From Rhodococcus jostii RHA1 (lineage in GTDB: Bacteria; Actinomycetota; Actinomycetes; Mycobacteriales; Mycobacteriaceae), in the NCBI RefSeq assembly GCF_000014565.1, contig NC_008268.1, positions 5,398,501 through 5,462,500 on the forward strand: 64,000 bases of DNA, read 5' to 3'. Position numbers and translations under genes: made by a program. Below, piece by piece: positions 44,108 through 52,930 of this stretch. Below the pieces are notes generated by a model that was given only the letters and a program-made list of their open reading frames with translations, searched no databases and was not told the origin of the DNA. Numbering within the stretch: the stretch's first letter is position 1; each line of letters starts with the position of its first letter.

Positions 44108-44704
44108 TCAGAGTTCGTCGACGCAGACGACGAACTTGCGCTCGGGGTATTCGTATCCGTTGGACGACGTGCTGCACGAGTCCACGGACGTGGCGCCCTG
44201 CACGATCTCCGTCACCTTCACACCGTCGACGGCCGTCGTGTCGCCGCAGTCGATGCGCGCGGGATCTTCGCCGCCGACGTCCATGCACCCGCCGATAACC
44301 CAGTCCACGTCGAGGCAGATCGCGCCCTGCTCGATGCCGCCGAGGGTTTCGTAGTAGTACGAGTCGGCGTCGCTGATGCACTGGCTGTTCTTCGCGGCCT
44401 TGGCGATCACCTTGTAGTTCGAATCGGCGCTGCCGCACACCGCCTTGTCGATCTCGGCGTCGGAGACGGTGCCGCCGAGCTTCACGCACTCACCGATCGC
44501 GACCTCGAAGTCGACGTCGCCGCCGGCGTCCTCGCCTTCCTGCCCGTCGATCACGGTGGTCGATTCGCTGGACGTGGTGGCCGCGGAGGCACCCGACTCC
44601 GGCACCGCGGTAGGCGTCGTGTCCGAACCGCACCCGGCCACCAGAACTGCCGTCGCCGACAACGCGACGACTGCGGTACACACCCGCCGAACTAACCCTG
44701 TCAT
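44108..44704 (-). CDS. Secreted lipoprotein, LppU-like
   Basis: The 198-residue protein has a signal peptide with the lipobox LVAGC (cysteine 25), followed by a Ser/Thr-rich linker. The globular part (about residues 65-198) contains several cysteines (GECVKLGG, KAVCGSADSNYKV, QCISDAD, CLDVDW) and resembles the LppU/SCO3897-type lipoproteins of actinomycetes from memory. It should be anchored on the outer face of the membrane; its function is unknown. The ATG at 44704 has GGAGGGG about 6 bases upstream. It is divergent from the ligase gene, and the shared 148-base upstream region has an AT-rich stretch near 44798-44810 that may hold promoters. Confidence 0.75.
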   Translation of the reverse strand: MTGLVRRVCTAVVALSATAVLVAGCGSDTTPTAVPESGASAATTSSESTTVIDGQEGEDAGGDVDFEVAIGECVKLGGTVSDAEIDKAVCGSADSNYKVIAKAAKNSQCISDADSYYYETLGGIEQGAICLDVDWVIGGCMDVGGEDPARIDCGDTTAVDGVKVTEIVQGATSVDSCSTSSNGYEYPERKFVVCVDEL

Positions 44705-44852
44705 GTCTGACCCCTCCGTCAGGTGACCGTCCGCCACCCGTTCCTCCGAGATGACCGTTGCCACCCCGATCGTGTCCACCGCGATTGCCGTGTCGCGCAT
44801 AATTTGATTACATCGCTGTCCGATTTGCCAATCGTGGTGACAGTATGGACGG

Positions 44853-45896
44853 GTGGATCTCCCCGTGATGCCTCCGTTACAGCCGATGCTCGCGAAGGCT
44901 GCGTCGTCCGTTCCGGCGCAACCGGAGTCCGGCCTCGCCTGGTCCTACGAACCGAAATGGGACGGTTTCCGCACCCTCGTCTTCCGCGACGGCGACGAGG
45001 TGGTGCTCGGGTCCCGCGGCGGAAAGGATCTGGCGAGGTACTTTCCCGAACTCGTCCGGGCAGTGAAGGACGAACTGCCGCAGCGGTGCGTGGTGGACGG
45101 CGAACTCGTCGTCCCGCGCAACATCGACGGCCGCACCCGGCTCGACTGGGAGTCGTTGTCGGAGCGCATTCATCCGGCCGAGAGCCGGGTGACGATGCTG
45201 TCCGAGAAGACCCCGGCGCAGTTCGTCGCGTTCGATCTGCTCGCCCTGGGCGACCGCGACCTCAGCCGGGAGGACTTCTCCGTACGCCGCGCGCAGCTCG
45301 TCGACACCATCGGCGGCGGACCCAGCTGCCACGTCACCGCCGCCACCGAATCCAGTGCGACGGCCACCGAGTGGTTCGAGGCGTTCGAGGGTGCCGGCCT
45401 CGACGGGGTGGTGGCGAAGAAGCTGGTGGGCCCGTACCTGCCCAACAAGCGGGAAATGGTGAAGGTGAAGCACGCCCGCACCGCCGACTGCGTCGTCATC
45501 GGATACCGGCCGCACAAGAGTCAGCCGGGGATCGGGTCGATGCTGCTCGGACTGTACGACGGCGACCAGATGGCGATGGTCGGCGGTGCGTCGGCGTTCA
45601 CGGCCGCGCGGCGGATCGAACTGCTCGCCGAACTCGACGAGCTGCGCGTCGGCGACGACGTGGTCGCGGACGGCGCGCCGACGCGGTGGCAGTCGGGCAA
45701 CGACCGAACCTGGGTGCCGCTGCGCCCCGAACGCGTCGTCGAGGTGGCGTACGACCAGATGGAGGGTGCCCGGTTCCGGCACGCCGCGCGGTTCCTGCGC
45801 TGGCGCCCGGACCGGACGCCCGACGAGTGCACGTTCCAACAATTGGAGGTCCCGGTGCGATACGACCTTGCCGACGTCCTGGCCGGAGGTTCCTAG
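44853..45896 (+). CDS. ligC: ATP-dependent DNA ligase, LigC type
   Basis: This 347-residue protein seals nicks in DNA using ATP. The adenylation domain has the motif EPKWDGFR with the nucleotide-accepting lysine 35. It continues with GSRGGKDLARYFPEL, VVDGELVV and EGVVAKK-like motif IV (LDGVVAKKL), then an OB-fold domain. Size and the N-terminal PVMPPLQPMLAK match mycobacterial LigC, which lacks the extra domains of LigD. The GTG at 44853 fits the family start. No Shine-Dalgarno site precedes it, and a CAGTAT hexamer lies 6 bases upstream, so a leaderless mRNA is possible. The polymerase gene begins on the very next base after its stop, so the two should be co-translated. Confidence 0.92.
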   Translation: MDLPVMPPLQPMLAKAASSVPAQPESGLAWSYEPKWDGFRTLVFRDGDEVVLGSRGGKDLARYFPELVRAVKDELPQRCVVDGELVVPRNIDGRTRLDWESLSERIHPAESRVTMLSEKTPAQFVAFDLLALGDRDLSREDFSVRRAQLVDTIGGGPSCHVTAATESSATATEWFEAFEGAGLDGVVAKKLVGPYLPNKREMVKVKHARTADCVVIGYRPHKSQPGIGSMLLGLYDGDQMAMVGGASAFTAARRIELLAELDELRVGDDVVADGAPTRWQSGNDRTWVPLRPERVVEVAYDQMEGARFRHAARFLRWRPDRTPDECTFQQLEVPVRYDLADVLAGGS

Positions 45897-46925
45897 ATGG
45901 CGAGTCCTGCCGAAGAACTCGACGTCGACGGCGTCGCCGTGCGGCTGTCGAACCCCGACAAGATCTACTACCCGAAACTCGGTGCCGAGGGCGGCACGAA
46001 ACGGCACCTGGTGGAGTACTACCGGACCGTGGCACTCGACGGTGCGCTGCTGACCGCCCTGTTCGATCGGCCGACGCATCTGCAACGGTTCCCGGACGGG
46101 ATCGAGGGCGAGGAGATCTACCAGAAGCGGGTTCCCGCGAAGCGCCCCGACCACGTGGAGTCGTGCGAGGTCACGTTCCCGTCCGGCCGCAAGGCGGATG
46201 TGCTCCGCGTGCGCAGTGCCGCGAACATCGTGTGGGCGGCGAACCTCGGCAACATCACGTTCCATCCGTGGGCGGTCCGGTGCCCCGACGTCGATCACCC
46301 CGACGAACTGCGCATCGACCTGGACCCGCAGCCGGGAACCGGATTCGACGACGCCCGGGCGGTCGCGCTGGACGTGCTCCGGCCGCTGCTCGACGAACTC
46401 GGTCTCGTCGGCTACCCCAAGACGTCGGGCGGCCGCGGGCTGCACGTGTATCTCCGCATCGAACCGCGCTGGGATTTCATCGAGGTGCGGCGCGCGGGCA
46501 TCGCCCTCGCCCGGGAGATCGAGCGGCGCAGCGGCGACCGGGCCACCACGTCCTGGTGGAAGGAGGAACGCGGCGAACGCATCTTCCTCGACTTCAACCA
46601 GAACGCCAGGGACAAGACCATCGCGTCCGCCTACTCGGCCCGCAAGACGCCGATCGCGACCGTGTCGACGCCCGTCACCTGGGAGGAACTGGTGGACGTC
46701 GACCCCGACGACTTCACCATCGCGACCGTGCCCGCGCTGCTCGCGAAGCGCGGCGATCCCATGGGGACCATGGGTGACGTGGCGCAATCGCTCGACGTGC
46801 TGCTGGAGATGGCCGAACGGGACGCCGCGAACGGTCTCGGAGATCTGCCGTACCCACCCAACTACCCGAAAATGCCGGGGGAACCCAAGCGGGTACAACC
46901 GAGTCGGGACCGAGACCGCAAATAG
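45897..46925 (+). CDS. LigD-like primase-polymerase (PolD type)
   Basis: This 342-residue archaeo-eukaryotic primase-family polymerase, related to the polymerase domain of LigD, should add nucleotides or ribonucleotides in DNA gap or end repair. The metal-binding motif IDLDPQPG (aspartates 141 and 143) and the nucleotide-binding KTSGGRGLHVY block are intact, as is the third-motif region FLDFNQNARDKTIASAYS. It has no fused ligase or nuclease domain; the separate LigC gene upstream supplies the ligase. The start ATG follows the ligase TAG directly, with GGAGG at 45885-45889. The same gene pair occurs in mycobacteria (LigC1 with PolD1). No Ku gene is in the window. Confidence 0.92.
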   Translation: MASPAEELDVDGVAVRLSNPDKIYYPKLGAEGGTKRHLVEYYRTVALDGALLTALFDRPTHLQRFPDGIEGEEIYQKRVPAKRPDHVESCEVTFPSGRKADVLRVRSAANIVWAANLGNITFHPWAVRCPDVDHPDELRIDLDPQPGTGFDDARAVALDVLRPLLDELGLVGYPKTSGGRGLHVYLRIEPRWDFIEVRRAGIALAREIERRSGDRATTSWWKEERGERIFLDFNQNARDKTIASAYSARKTPIATVSTPVTWEELVDVDPDDFTIATVPALLAKRGDPMGTMGDVAQSLDVLLEMAERDAANGLGDLPYPPNYPKMPGEPKRVQPSRDRDRK

Positions 46926-46982
46926 CCGGCGCTCACGTAGGCTCGGGACGGTCGGGTGGGTCGGGAACAATGTGAGGTCGCC

Positions 46983-47498
46983 ATGGAACGTACGACAGTC
47001 GGTACTGCCGGACTCGTCCTCGGTGTCGTCGCGACGGCACTCGGGGCCCTGATGATCGCGCCGGCCACCGCGTCGGCCGTCTCCCTCTCCTGTGTGTCCC
47101 CACCGGGCCGGGGTGACACCACGGTCGTCGACCGCACCGCGTGCGGGGCCAACGCCGATACGAGCAGCAATTCGGCGGCGTTCGGCACGGACGGTGTCGG
47201 GTTCGCCGACGCAGCCCACGCGGGAGCGGCGCTCGGCGCCGGCCTGGGCGGCGGTGTCGGTGCCGCCGAGGCACGTCGCGGCGCAGTCGCCGCGGTGGCG
47301 GTCGGGCCCCAGAGCGTCGCCATCGGAACGGTCGACAGTGCCGGTCCCGCGCTGGTGCTGAGCGGTCCGGGAGGACAGGCGCTCGTCGCGGATCCGGCCA
47401 AGGGCGTGGTGTGCGCCGGTGGACCGTCGCTCGCGATCAATTTCCTTGCAGGTCAAGCGTGTCTGAGCGACGGCATAACAGTGTGGCGGCTTCCCTGA
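46983..47498 (+). CDS. Small secreted protein of unknown function
   Basis: The predicted precursor is 171 residues. The N-terminus MERTTVGTAG is followed by a hydrophobic stretch ending APATASA, a good signal peptidase I site, so the mature part should be outside the membrane. The mature part has four cysteines (SLSCVSP, TACGAN, VVCAGG, QACLSD) and a long Gly/Ala-rich middle (AAHAGAALGAGLGGGVGAAEA). I recognise no catalytic motif; it may belong to a domain of unknown function restricted to Rhodococcus and relatives (DUF6764 is a possibility I cannot confirm). The start at 46983 follows GTGAGG. It lies 57 bases after the polymerase gene on the same strand. Confidence 0.7.
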   Translation: MERTTVGTAGLVLGVVATALGALMIAPATASAVSLSCVSPPGRGDTTVVDRTACGANADTSSNSAAFGTDGVGFADAAHAGAALGAGLGGGVGAAEARRGAVAAVAVGPQSVAIGTVDSAGPALVLSGPGGQALVADPAKGVVCAGGPSLAINFLAGQACLSDGITVWRLP

Positions 47499-47591
47499 AC
47501 GGCACCCCGGTCCGCGTCGTATGGTGACGGTAGTCACAATGGGCTGACGCAACTGCCGTAGGAGATGCGGCAGCGAGATCGGAGGTGGTCG

Positions 47592-48797
47592 ATGACGACC
47601 AGCGTTCGAGTTCCCCGGCCCGCGTCCGTGCCACGGACGGAGCTGCACGTCGATCCGCGGTTCCTGCCGCTCGCCGACCGATTCTTCGCGATGTACCGGC
47701 AACCACAGCACGGCGGCGGGGCGCTCACCGCGTACTTCCGGGGTGAGAAAGTCCTCGACATCTGGGCGGGCTGGGCTGACCGCGACCGCCGATGGGACCG
47801 CGACACCGTCGCCCTCTCGTTCTCGACGGGAAAGGGTGTGGCCAGCACGGTCGTCCACCGCCTCGCCGAGCGCAGGCTGATCGACTACGACGCGCCCGTC
47901 GCACGCTACTGGCCCGAGTTCGGCGCGGCAGGCAAAGACGACATCACGGTCCGCGAACTCCTCACCCACCGGGCCGGACTGCACAAGGTCCGGGGCCTGA
48001 TGCGGAGCCCGCTCGATCTCCTCGACTACGACGCCGTCGTCCAGGCCCTCGCGGCCACCCCCGCGGATCCGCGCAGGCTGCGCGGTCCCGGGTATCACGC
48101 CGTCACCTACGGGTGGCTGGTGGCCGAGCTGATCGCACGCGTCACCGGGAAGCCGTTCGTTCAGGCCGTTCAGGACGAAATCGCGGGCCCGCTCGGCGTA
48201 GACGACTTCTGGTATCAGGTTCCCGGACAGCACCGTCCACGGATCGCGAAGCTGTTTCCGCACATCAACCCGGCCGGCCTCAACTGGGAGCTCACGTCGA
48301 ACGTGCTCTCGCTCGTCGGCCCCACCCGGGGCCTCGCCGAGGCGGCGATGCCCCAGGGGTTCGACGTTCTGGTCCGGAACCCCGCGGTGCACGACGCGGT
48401 GATGCCCGGCTGGAACGGCGTGTTCAGCGCGCGGGCGCTCGCGCGCATGTACGGCGCCATCGCCAACGGGGGCAGGCTGGACGGCAACCGGTTCCTGCGC
48501 AAGGCCACCATCGCGCAGATGTCGCAGGTACAGACCCACGACCGCGACTACGTCCTCGGTATCCGGCCGCAGTGGTCCCTCGGCTATCACCGGCCGATTC
48601 TCGCGTCCCGGGAACAACCGCGGAACGCGATCGGGCACTACGGCGTCGGCGGGTCCGGTGCCTACGCGGACCTCGACAGCGGATTGTCCCTGGGCTTCGT
48701 CACCAACCGCCTCGGGAGTTCCCTCACGGCTCTCGGCGATCTTCGTCTGGCCCGGCTCGGTGTCGAGGCGCAGGCGATCGTCCGGAACGGCAAGTAA
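47592..48797 (+). CDS. Beta-lactamase-fold serine hydrolase/esterase
   Basis: This 401-residue protein belongs to the class C beta-lactamase / penicillin-binding-protein fold. The SxxK motif is STGK (serine 78, lysine 81), the second motif reads TYGWL (tyrosine present), and the third is [10 protein letters not shown] in place of KTG. These replacements are typical of EstB-type esterases rather than true beta-lactamases. There is no signal peptide, so it is probably cytoplasmic. The ATG at 47592 follows GGAGGTGG. The dodecin gene starts 17 bases after its stop, suggesting one transcript. The substrate is unknown. Confidence 0.85.
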   Translation: MTTSVRVPRPASVPRTELHVDPRFLPLADRFFAMYRQPQHGGGALTAYFRGEKVLDIWAGWADRDRRWDRDTVALSFSTGKGVASTVVHRLAERRLIDYDAPVARYWPEFGAAGKDDITVRELLTHRAGLHKVRGLMRSPLDLLDYDAVVQALAATPADPRRLRGPGYHAVTYGWLVAELIARVTGKPFVQAVQDEIAGPLGVDDFWYQVPGQHRPRIAKLFPHINPAGLNWELTSNVLSLVGPTRGLAEAAMPQGFDVLVRNPAVHDAVMPGWNGVFSARALARMYGAIANGGRLDGNRFLRKATIAQMSQVQTHDRDYVLGIRPQWSLGYHRPILASREQPRNAIGHYGVGGSGAYADLDSGLSLGFVTNRLGSSLTALGDLRLARLGVEAQAIVRNGK

Positions 48798-48814
48798 CCA
48801 CGAAAGGAATCCCG

Positions 48815-49036
48815 ATGAGTGATCACGTGTACCGAGTTGTCGAGGTCGTCGGTTCGTCGAGCGACAGCACCGATGCGGCCATCGAGAACGCCATCGCGCG
48901 GACCAACGAAACCGTGCGCAACGTCGAGTGGTTCGAAGTCGTCGAGACCCGGGGTCACGTCGAGAACGGCGTCATCGCGCACTACCAGGTCACGGTGAAG
49001 GTCGGATTCCGTGTGGAGCCTGGCGACGCGGTCTGA
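48815..49036 (+). CDS. Dodecin, flavin-binding storage protein
   Basis: The 73-residue product ([11 protein letters not shown]...) has the full dodecin pattern. It includes the VGSS turn, [26 protein letters not shown] with the tryptophan that stacks on flavin, and a final [12 protein letters not shown] strand. Dodecins form hollow dodecamers that bind flavin or coenzyme A pairs and buffer them. AAGGAAT precedes the ATG. It is probably co-transcribed with the hydrolase upstream. Confidence 0.92.
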   Translation: MSDHVYRVVEVVGSSSDSTDAAIENAIARTNETVRNVEWFEVVETRGHVENGVIAHYQVTVKVGFRVEPGDAV

Positions 49037-49048
49037 CACCGCGCACGG

Positions 49049-49078
49049 TTCTCGCGCAAAATTGGAACACGTTATAGT
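49049..49078 (+). promoter_or_regulatory. Predicted promoter of the ferredoxin reductase gene
   Basis: The -10 hexamer TATAGT (49073-49078) is clear; the weak -35 TTCTCG (49049-49054) lies 18 bases upstream. The start codon is about 45 bases beyond the expected transcription start. Confidence 0.5.
49063..49076. promoter_or_regulatory. KstR-like operator overlapping the -10 element
   Basis: TGGAACACGTTATA fits the published KstR pattern TnnAACnnGTTnnA at all eight fixed bases and covers the -10 region. A match of this kind is expected about once per 65 kb by chance, so position is the main support. Confidence 0.4.
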
Positions 49079-49129
49079 CTGGTGTCACATCTCGACGTCG
49101 GACTGCGCGTACTCAGGTAGGGGAGAACC

Positions 49130-50809
49130 GTGGCTTATGTGATCACGCAGCCGTGCTGCAACGACGCCTCGTGCGTCGACGTCTGTCCGGTCAACTGCAT
49201 CCATCCCACACCGGACGAGAAGCCGTTTGCCACCACGGAAATGCTGTACATCGACCCGGACACCTGCATCGACTGCGGGGCCTGCGTCGAGGAGTGCCCG
49301 GTGGAGGCCATCTACGCGGAGAACGACCTCGACGAGGTCGACGAGCCGTACTTGGACATCAACGCGCAGTACTACACCAAGCACCCCATCGGCCCCGACT
49401 GGCCCGAGCCGCTCAAGCTGCCCCAGATCGATGCGGCCCTCGGCACACTCCACGTCGCGGTCGTGGGGTCGGGTCCGGCCGCCTGCTACGCCGCGATGGA
49501 ACTCACCGCGAAGCCGCGCGTCGAGGTCGACATCTTCGACCGCCTGCCCACCCCGTACGGACTGGTGCGCGCCGGTGTCGCGCCGGACCATCCGGGCACC
49601 AAGGGCGTCACGGACCAGTTCCGCTCCGTCGTCGGCAAACGCACGGTGCACTGCCACTTCAACGTGGAAGTGGGCCGGGACGTCAGTCATGAGGAATTGC
49701 TCGCGCACCACCACGCCGTCATCTACGCAGTCGGTGCGGCAGGCGACCGCACGCTGGGCATTCCCGGCGAGGATCTGGTCGGCAGCCACGCCGCCACCGA
49801 GTTCGTGGCCTGGTACAACGGTCATCCCGACTACGCCGACCGCACGTTCGACCTGTCGGGGGAGCGGGCCGTCATCGTCGGCAACGGCAACGTGGCACTC
49901 GACGTGGCCCGCATCCTCGTCACCGATCCGGAGATCCTGGCGAAGACGGATCTCGCGGAGCACGCCCTCGAGGCCCTGCGGGCGAGCAACATCCGTGAGG
50001 TCGTCGTTCTCGGCCGCCGGGGCCCCGCCCAGGCCGCCTACACCAACCCCGAACTCCTGGCGCTCGGGCGCATGCCGCACGTGGACATCGTGGTCGACCC
50101 GGAAGAAGCGGTGCTCGACCCGGCGAGCCGCGCGTTCATCGACGGCGACGAGGCCGAGCCGTCGCAGCGCCACAAGGTGAGACAGGTCGAGGAATTCGCC
50201 CGGCGCACCGCCGATCCGGCGAAGAAGCGGATCGTGCTGCGTTTCCTGACGTCACCCGTGGAGATTCTCGGCACCGACACCGTCGAATCGGTTCGCATCG
50301 CGAAGAACGAGTTGGTCACGGACGCATCCGGCAGGCTCAGCGCCAAACCCTCCGACGTCACCTCGACGCTGGACACCGGCCTGGTGCTGCGCTCGATCGG
50401 CTATCGCGGCCAACCCGTGGCCGGGATCCCCTTCGACGACCGGCGCGGCGTCATCCCCAACGAGAACGGCCGGGTGATCGATCCGGAGACCGGCGCTCCC
50501 GTGCCCGGCGTGTACGTGGCGGGCTGGATCAAACGCGGGCCGACGGGCGTGATCGGCACCAACAAGTATTGCTCCGCGGAGACGGTCAGGATGCTGATCG
50601 ACGACTTCTGCGCCGGGCGGCTCGACGCGCCCGCCGAACGCGAGGCCCTCGACCGGCTGATCGCCGAGCGTGCACCCGACGCCGTCGACTACCAGGGCTG
50701 GCAGCGGATCGACAAGACCGAACGCGCCGGGGGCAGGGCGGCCGGTCGGACGCGCACCAAGCTGATCACCATCGAAAGCATGCTCGCCGCCGCCCGCGCC
50801 GAGACCTGA
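49130..50809 (+). CDS. fprB: Ferredoxin fused to ferredoxin-NADP+ reductase, FprB type
   Basis: This 559-residue two-part protein moves electrons between NADPH, FAD and iron-sulfur clusters. Residues 1-107 are a 7Fe/8Fe ferredoxin with cysteines 9, 15, 19, 23 and CIDCGACVEECP (46-56). The rest is an adrenodoxin-reductase-like flavoprotein. It has an FAD site VVGSGPAACYAA near 112, PYGLVRAGVAPDHP, an NADP-site glycine motif VGNGNVALDVA, the RRGPAQAAYT loop and the C-terminal AGWIKRGPTGVIGTNK block. The layout matches mycobacterial FprB, and likely partners are cytochromes P450 or oxygenases. The GTG at 49130 has AGGGGAG five bases upstream. The promoter carries a KstR-like palindrome. Confidence 0.93.
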   Translation: MAYVITQPCCNDASCVDVCPVNCIHPTPDEKPFATTEMLYIDPDTCIDCGACVEECPVEAIYAENDLDEVDEPYLDINAQYYTKHPIGPDWPEPLKLPQIDAALGTLHVAVVGSGPAACYAAMELTAKPRVEVDIFDRLPTPYGLVRAGVAPDHPGTKGVTDQFRSVVGKRTVHCHFNVEVGRDVSHEELLAHHHAVIYAVGAAGDRTLGIPGEDLVGSHAATEFVAWYNGHPDYADRTFDLSGERAVIVGNGNVALDVARILVTDPEILAKTDLAEHALEALRASNIREVVVLGRRGPAQAAYTNPELLALGRMPHVDIVVDPEEAVLDPASRAFIDGDEAEPSQRHKVRQVEEFARRTADPAKKRIVLRFLTSPVEILGTDTVESVRIAKNELVTDASGRLSAKPSDVTSTLDTGLVLRSIGYRGQPVAGIPFDDRRGVIPNENGRVIDPETGAPVPGVYVAGWIKRGPTGVIGTNKYCSAETVRMLIDDFCAGRLDAPAEREALDRLIAERAPDAVDYQGWQRIDKTERAGGRAAGRTRTKLITIESMLAAARAET

Positions 50810-50978
50810 TCGTGAGGACTTCTTGACCGCTCGGTGACACCACCGCCTCGCAGGCCGCGGAGCGGCAACGATTGCGGGCAAATTGCTCGTGGCCGGATGA
50901 TGTGTGTTAATGGCAGTGCGCGATTGATAGGTCCGTCGGGGACGCGCGTTGCACACGTCGTCGAACGAGAGTGGTCAT

Positions 50979-51899
50979 ATGGGCAAGTCAGGAATCGGAT
51001 TTTCCAGGAACAAGCACTGGTCTTCGCGCGTCGCCGTCGCACTGACCGGGGCCGTCGTCTCCGGAACTGCGCTGGTCGGGGCCGCACAGGCCGCACCGCT
51101 CTTTCCCGGTGGACCGGAGATTCCGAGTCTTCCCACCCTTCCCGGGCTGCCCGGCGCGCCGCAGCTGCCGCTTCCCGAGCCGGCACCCGCGCCTGCGAAC
51201 TTCTCGGCTCCGTCCCTCAACCCGGGCGCGGGCGAGGTCGTGGGTGTCGCGCAGCCGGTGATCATCCGCTTCAACGAGGCGATCGGCGACCGCGCCGCCG
51301 CCGAGCGGGCAATCAAGGTCACCACCAGCCAGCCCGTCGAGGGTGGTTTCTACTGGATCAACGACAGCCAGGTGCGCTGGAAGCCCACCGAGTTCTGGCC
51401 CGCGAACACCGAGGTCACCGTGGATGCCGGCGATTCGCACTCCACTTTCACCATCGGCGACGCGCTGGTGGCGACCGCGGACGACAACACCAAGCAGATC
51501 ACCGTCACCCGGAACGGCGAAGTGGTCAAGACCATGCCGACGTCGATGGGTAAGACCGATCACGAGACGCCGAACGGCACGTACATCATCGGCGACAAGT
51601 TCCGCGACATGTACATGGACTCGTCCACGTACGGTGTCCCGGTCGACTCGGCCGAGGGGTACCGCACGTACGTCGAGTACGCCACCCGCATGTCGTACAG
51701 CGGCATCTTCGTCCACGCCGCACCGTGGTCGGTGGACGCCCAGGGCAACACCAACGTCAGCCACGGCTGCCTCAACGTGAGCACCGAGGACGCCAAGTGG
51801 TTCTACGAGAACTCGAAGAAGGGTGACGCCGTGGTCGTGCAGAACACCGCGGGCGGCGTGTTGAACGGCTCCGACGGACTCGGCGACTGGAACCGCTGA
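50979..51899 (+). CDS. L,D-transpeptidase (YkuD domain), secreted
   Basis: This 306-residue cell-wall enzyme should form 3-3 crosslinks in peptidoglycan. The N-terminal signal peptide ends LVGAAQAAP and has no lipobox cysteine. A Pro-rich stretch ([24 protein letters not shown]) follows, then an immunoglobulin-like domain (about 75-165) and the YkuD catalytic domain. Its HAAPW...SHGCLN motif puts the nucleophile at cysteine 264. The ATG at 50979 follows GAGAGTGG. An alternative ATG at 50949 would put charged residues before the signal peptide. A TTGCTC-17-GTTAAT pair near 50883-50911 is a possible promoter, and a 13-bp hairpin follows the stop. Confidence 0.92.
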   Translation: MGKSGIGFSRNKHWSSRVAVALTGAVVSGTALVGAAQAAPLFPGGPEIPSLPTLPGLPGAPQLPLPEPAPAPANFSAPSLNPGAGEVVGVAQPVIIRFNEAIGDRAAAERAIKVTTSQPVEGGFYWINDSQVRWKPTEFWPANTEVTVDAGDSHSTFTIGDALVATADDNTKQITVTRNGEVVKTMPTSMGKTDHETPNGTYIIGDKFRDMYMDSSTYGVPVDSAEGYRTYVEYATRMSYSGIFVHAAPWSVDAQGNTNVSHGCLNVSTEDAKWFYENSKKGDAVVVQNTAGGVLNGSDGLGDWNR

Positions 51900-51922
51900 C
51901 CCCGATTCCCACCGCGTTCTTC

Positions 51923-51956
51923 CCGTAGCCCGCACAGTTCAATGTGCGGGCTACGG
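51923..51956 (+). terminator. Strong terminator hairpin after the L,D-transpeptidase
   Basis: CCGTAGCCCGCAC (51923-51935) and its exact 13-base complement (51944-51956) flank an 8-base loop, starting 24 bases past the stop codon. Confidence 0.8.
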
Positions 51957-51997
51957 CAATTCACCGGCTATTCGTCATCGGTCGTCAGACTGCCGCA

Positions 51998-52930
51998 GTG
52001 AGATCGAGTCCGCAACGTTCCCTGCCGTCGCCGGGAAAGCAGGGACTGCTCGGGCGTCCATGGCGGGACTACGCGTTGTTCGCGGCGCTGGTGGGTCCCA
52101 ATCTGGTTCTGCTCGTGCTGTTCACCTACCGGCCCCTGGTCGACAACATCCGGCTGTCGTTCTTCGACTGGAACATCGCCGACCCCGTCGCCATGTTCGT
52201 CGGATGGGACAACTACCGCGAGTGGTGGAGCCGGACCGACACCTGGCAGATCGTCGGGAACACCGTCGTGTTCACCGTCGCGACCGTGGTGGGATCGATG
52301 ATCGCCGGTCTCGCGCTCGCCGTGCTGCTGGACCGTAACCTGCACGGCCGCAACCTCGTCCGCTCGGCGATCTTCGCGCCGTTCGTCATCTCGGGCGCCG
52401 CGATCGGGGTGGCGTTCCAGTTCGTGTTCGATCCCCGTTTCGGGTTGATCCAGGATCTGCTGCACCGTGCCGGGGTCGGCTCCGTCCCCGACTTCTATCA
52501 GGACCCGCACTGGGCGCTGTTCATGGTGACGGTTACCTACCTGTGGAAGAACCTCGGCTACACGTTCGTGATCTACCTTGCGGCACTGCAGGGCACGCGG
52601 CGTGAGCTGACCGAGGCCGCGGAGATCGACGGGGCGGGCAGGTGGACGACTTTCCGCCGGGTCATCCTGCCGCAGTTGCGTCCGACCACCTACTTCCTCT
52701 CGATCACGGTGATGCTGGGCTCCCTTCAGGTGTTCGACATCATCAACGTGATGACCCGGGGCGGTCCGCTCGGCACCGGAACCACCACGATGGTCTACCA
52801 GGTCTACAACGAGTCGTTCCGCAATTTCCGTGCCGGCTACGGCGCCACCGTGGCCACGATCATGTTCCTCGTCCTGCTCGGGATCACCGTCTACCAGGTG
52901 CGGATCATGGATCGCGGTGAGGTCCGGTGA
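51998..52930 (+). CDS. ugpA: ABC sugar/glycerol-phosphate importer permease, UgpA-like
   Basis: This 310-residue inner-membrane permease of the MalF/UgpA family has six predicted membrane segments and the cytoplasmic coupling motif EAAEIDGAGRWTTFRRVILPQLRP. It opens an operon whose order (permease, permease, binding protein, ATPase) equals mycobacterial ugpA-ugpE-ugpB-ugpC; the substrate assignment rests on that order only. The GTG at 51998 is preferred because the earlier in-frame GTG at 51944 lies inside the terminator hairpin of the previous gene. The ribosome site is weak. The stop overlaps the next start by 4 bases. Confidence 0.88.
   Translation: MRSSPQRSLPSPGKQGLLGRPWRDYALFAALVGPNLVLLVLFTYRPLVDNIRLSFFDWNIADPVAMFVGWDNYREWWSRTDTWQIVGNTVVFTVATVVGSMIAGLALAVLLDRNLHGRNLVRSAIFAPFVISGAAIGVAFQFVFDPRFGLIQDLLHRAGVGSVPDFYQDPHWALFMVTVTYLWKNLGYTFVIYLAALQGTRRELTEAAEIDGAGRWTTFRRVILPQLRPTTYFLSITVMLGSLQVFDIINVMTRGGPLGTGTTTMVYQVYNESFRNFRAGYGATVATIMFLVLLGITVYQVRIMDRGEVR

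Noticed and set aside
44785..44803. TTGCCG and CATAAT as a promoter for the ligase gene
   Set aside because: The two hexamers are only 7 bases apart, too close for a sigma-70-type promoter.
44877..48638. A 1253-codon minus-strand open frame across the ligase, polymerase and hydrolase genes
   Set aside because: It is antisense to four clearly recognisable plus-strand genes and crosses their boundaries, and it has no motif of its own.
51944..51997. Earlier GTG start for the UgpA-like permease
   Set aside because: The codon lies in the right arm of the terminator hairpin of the preceding gene, and the added residues are not permease-like.
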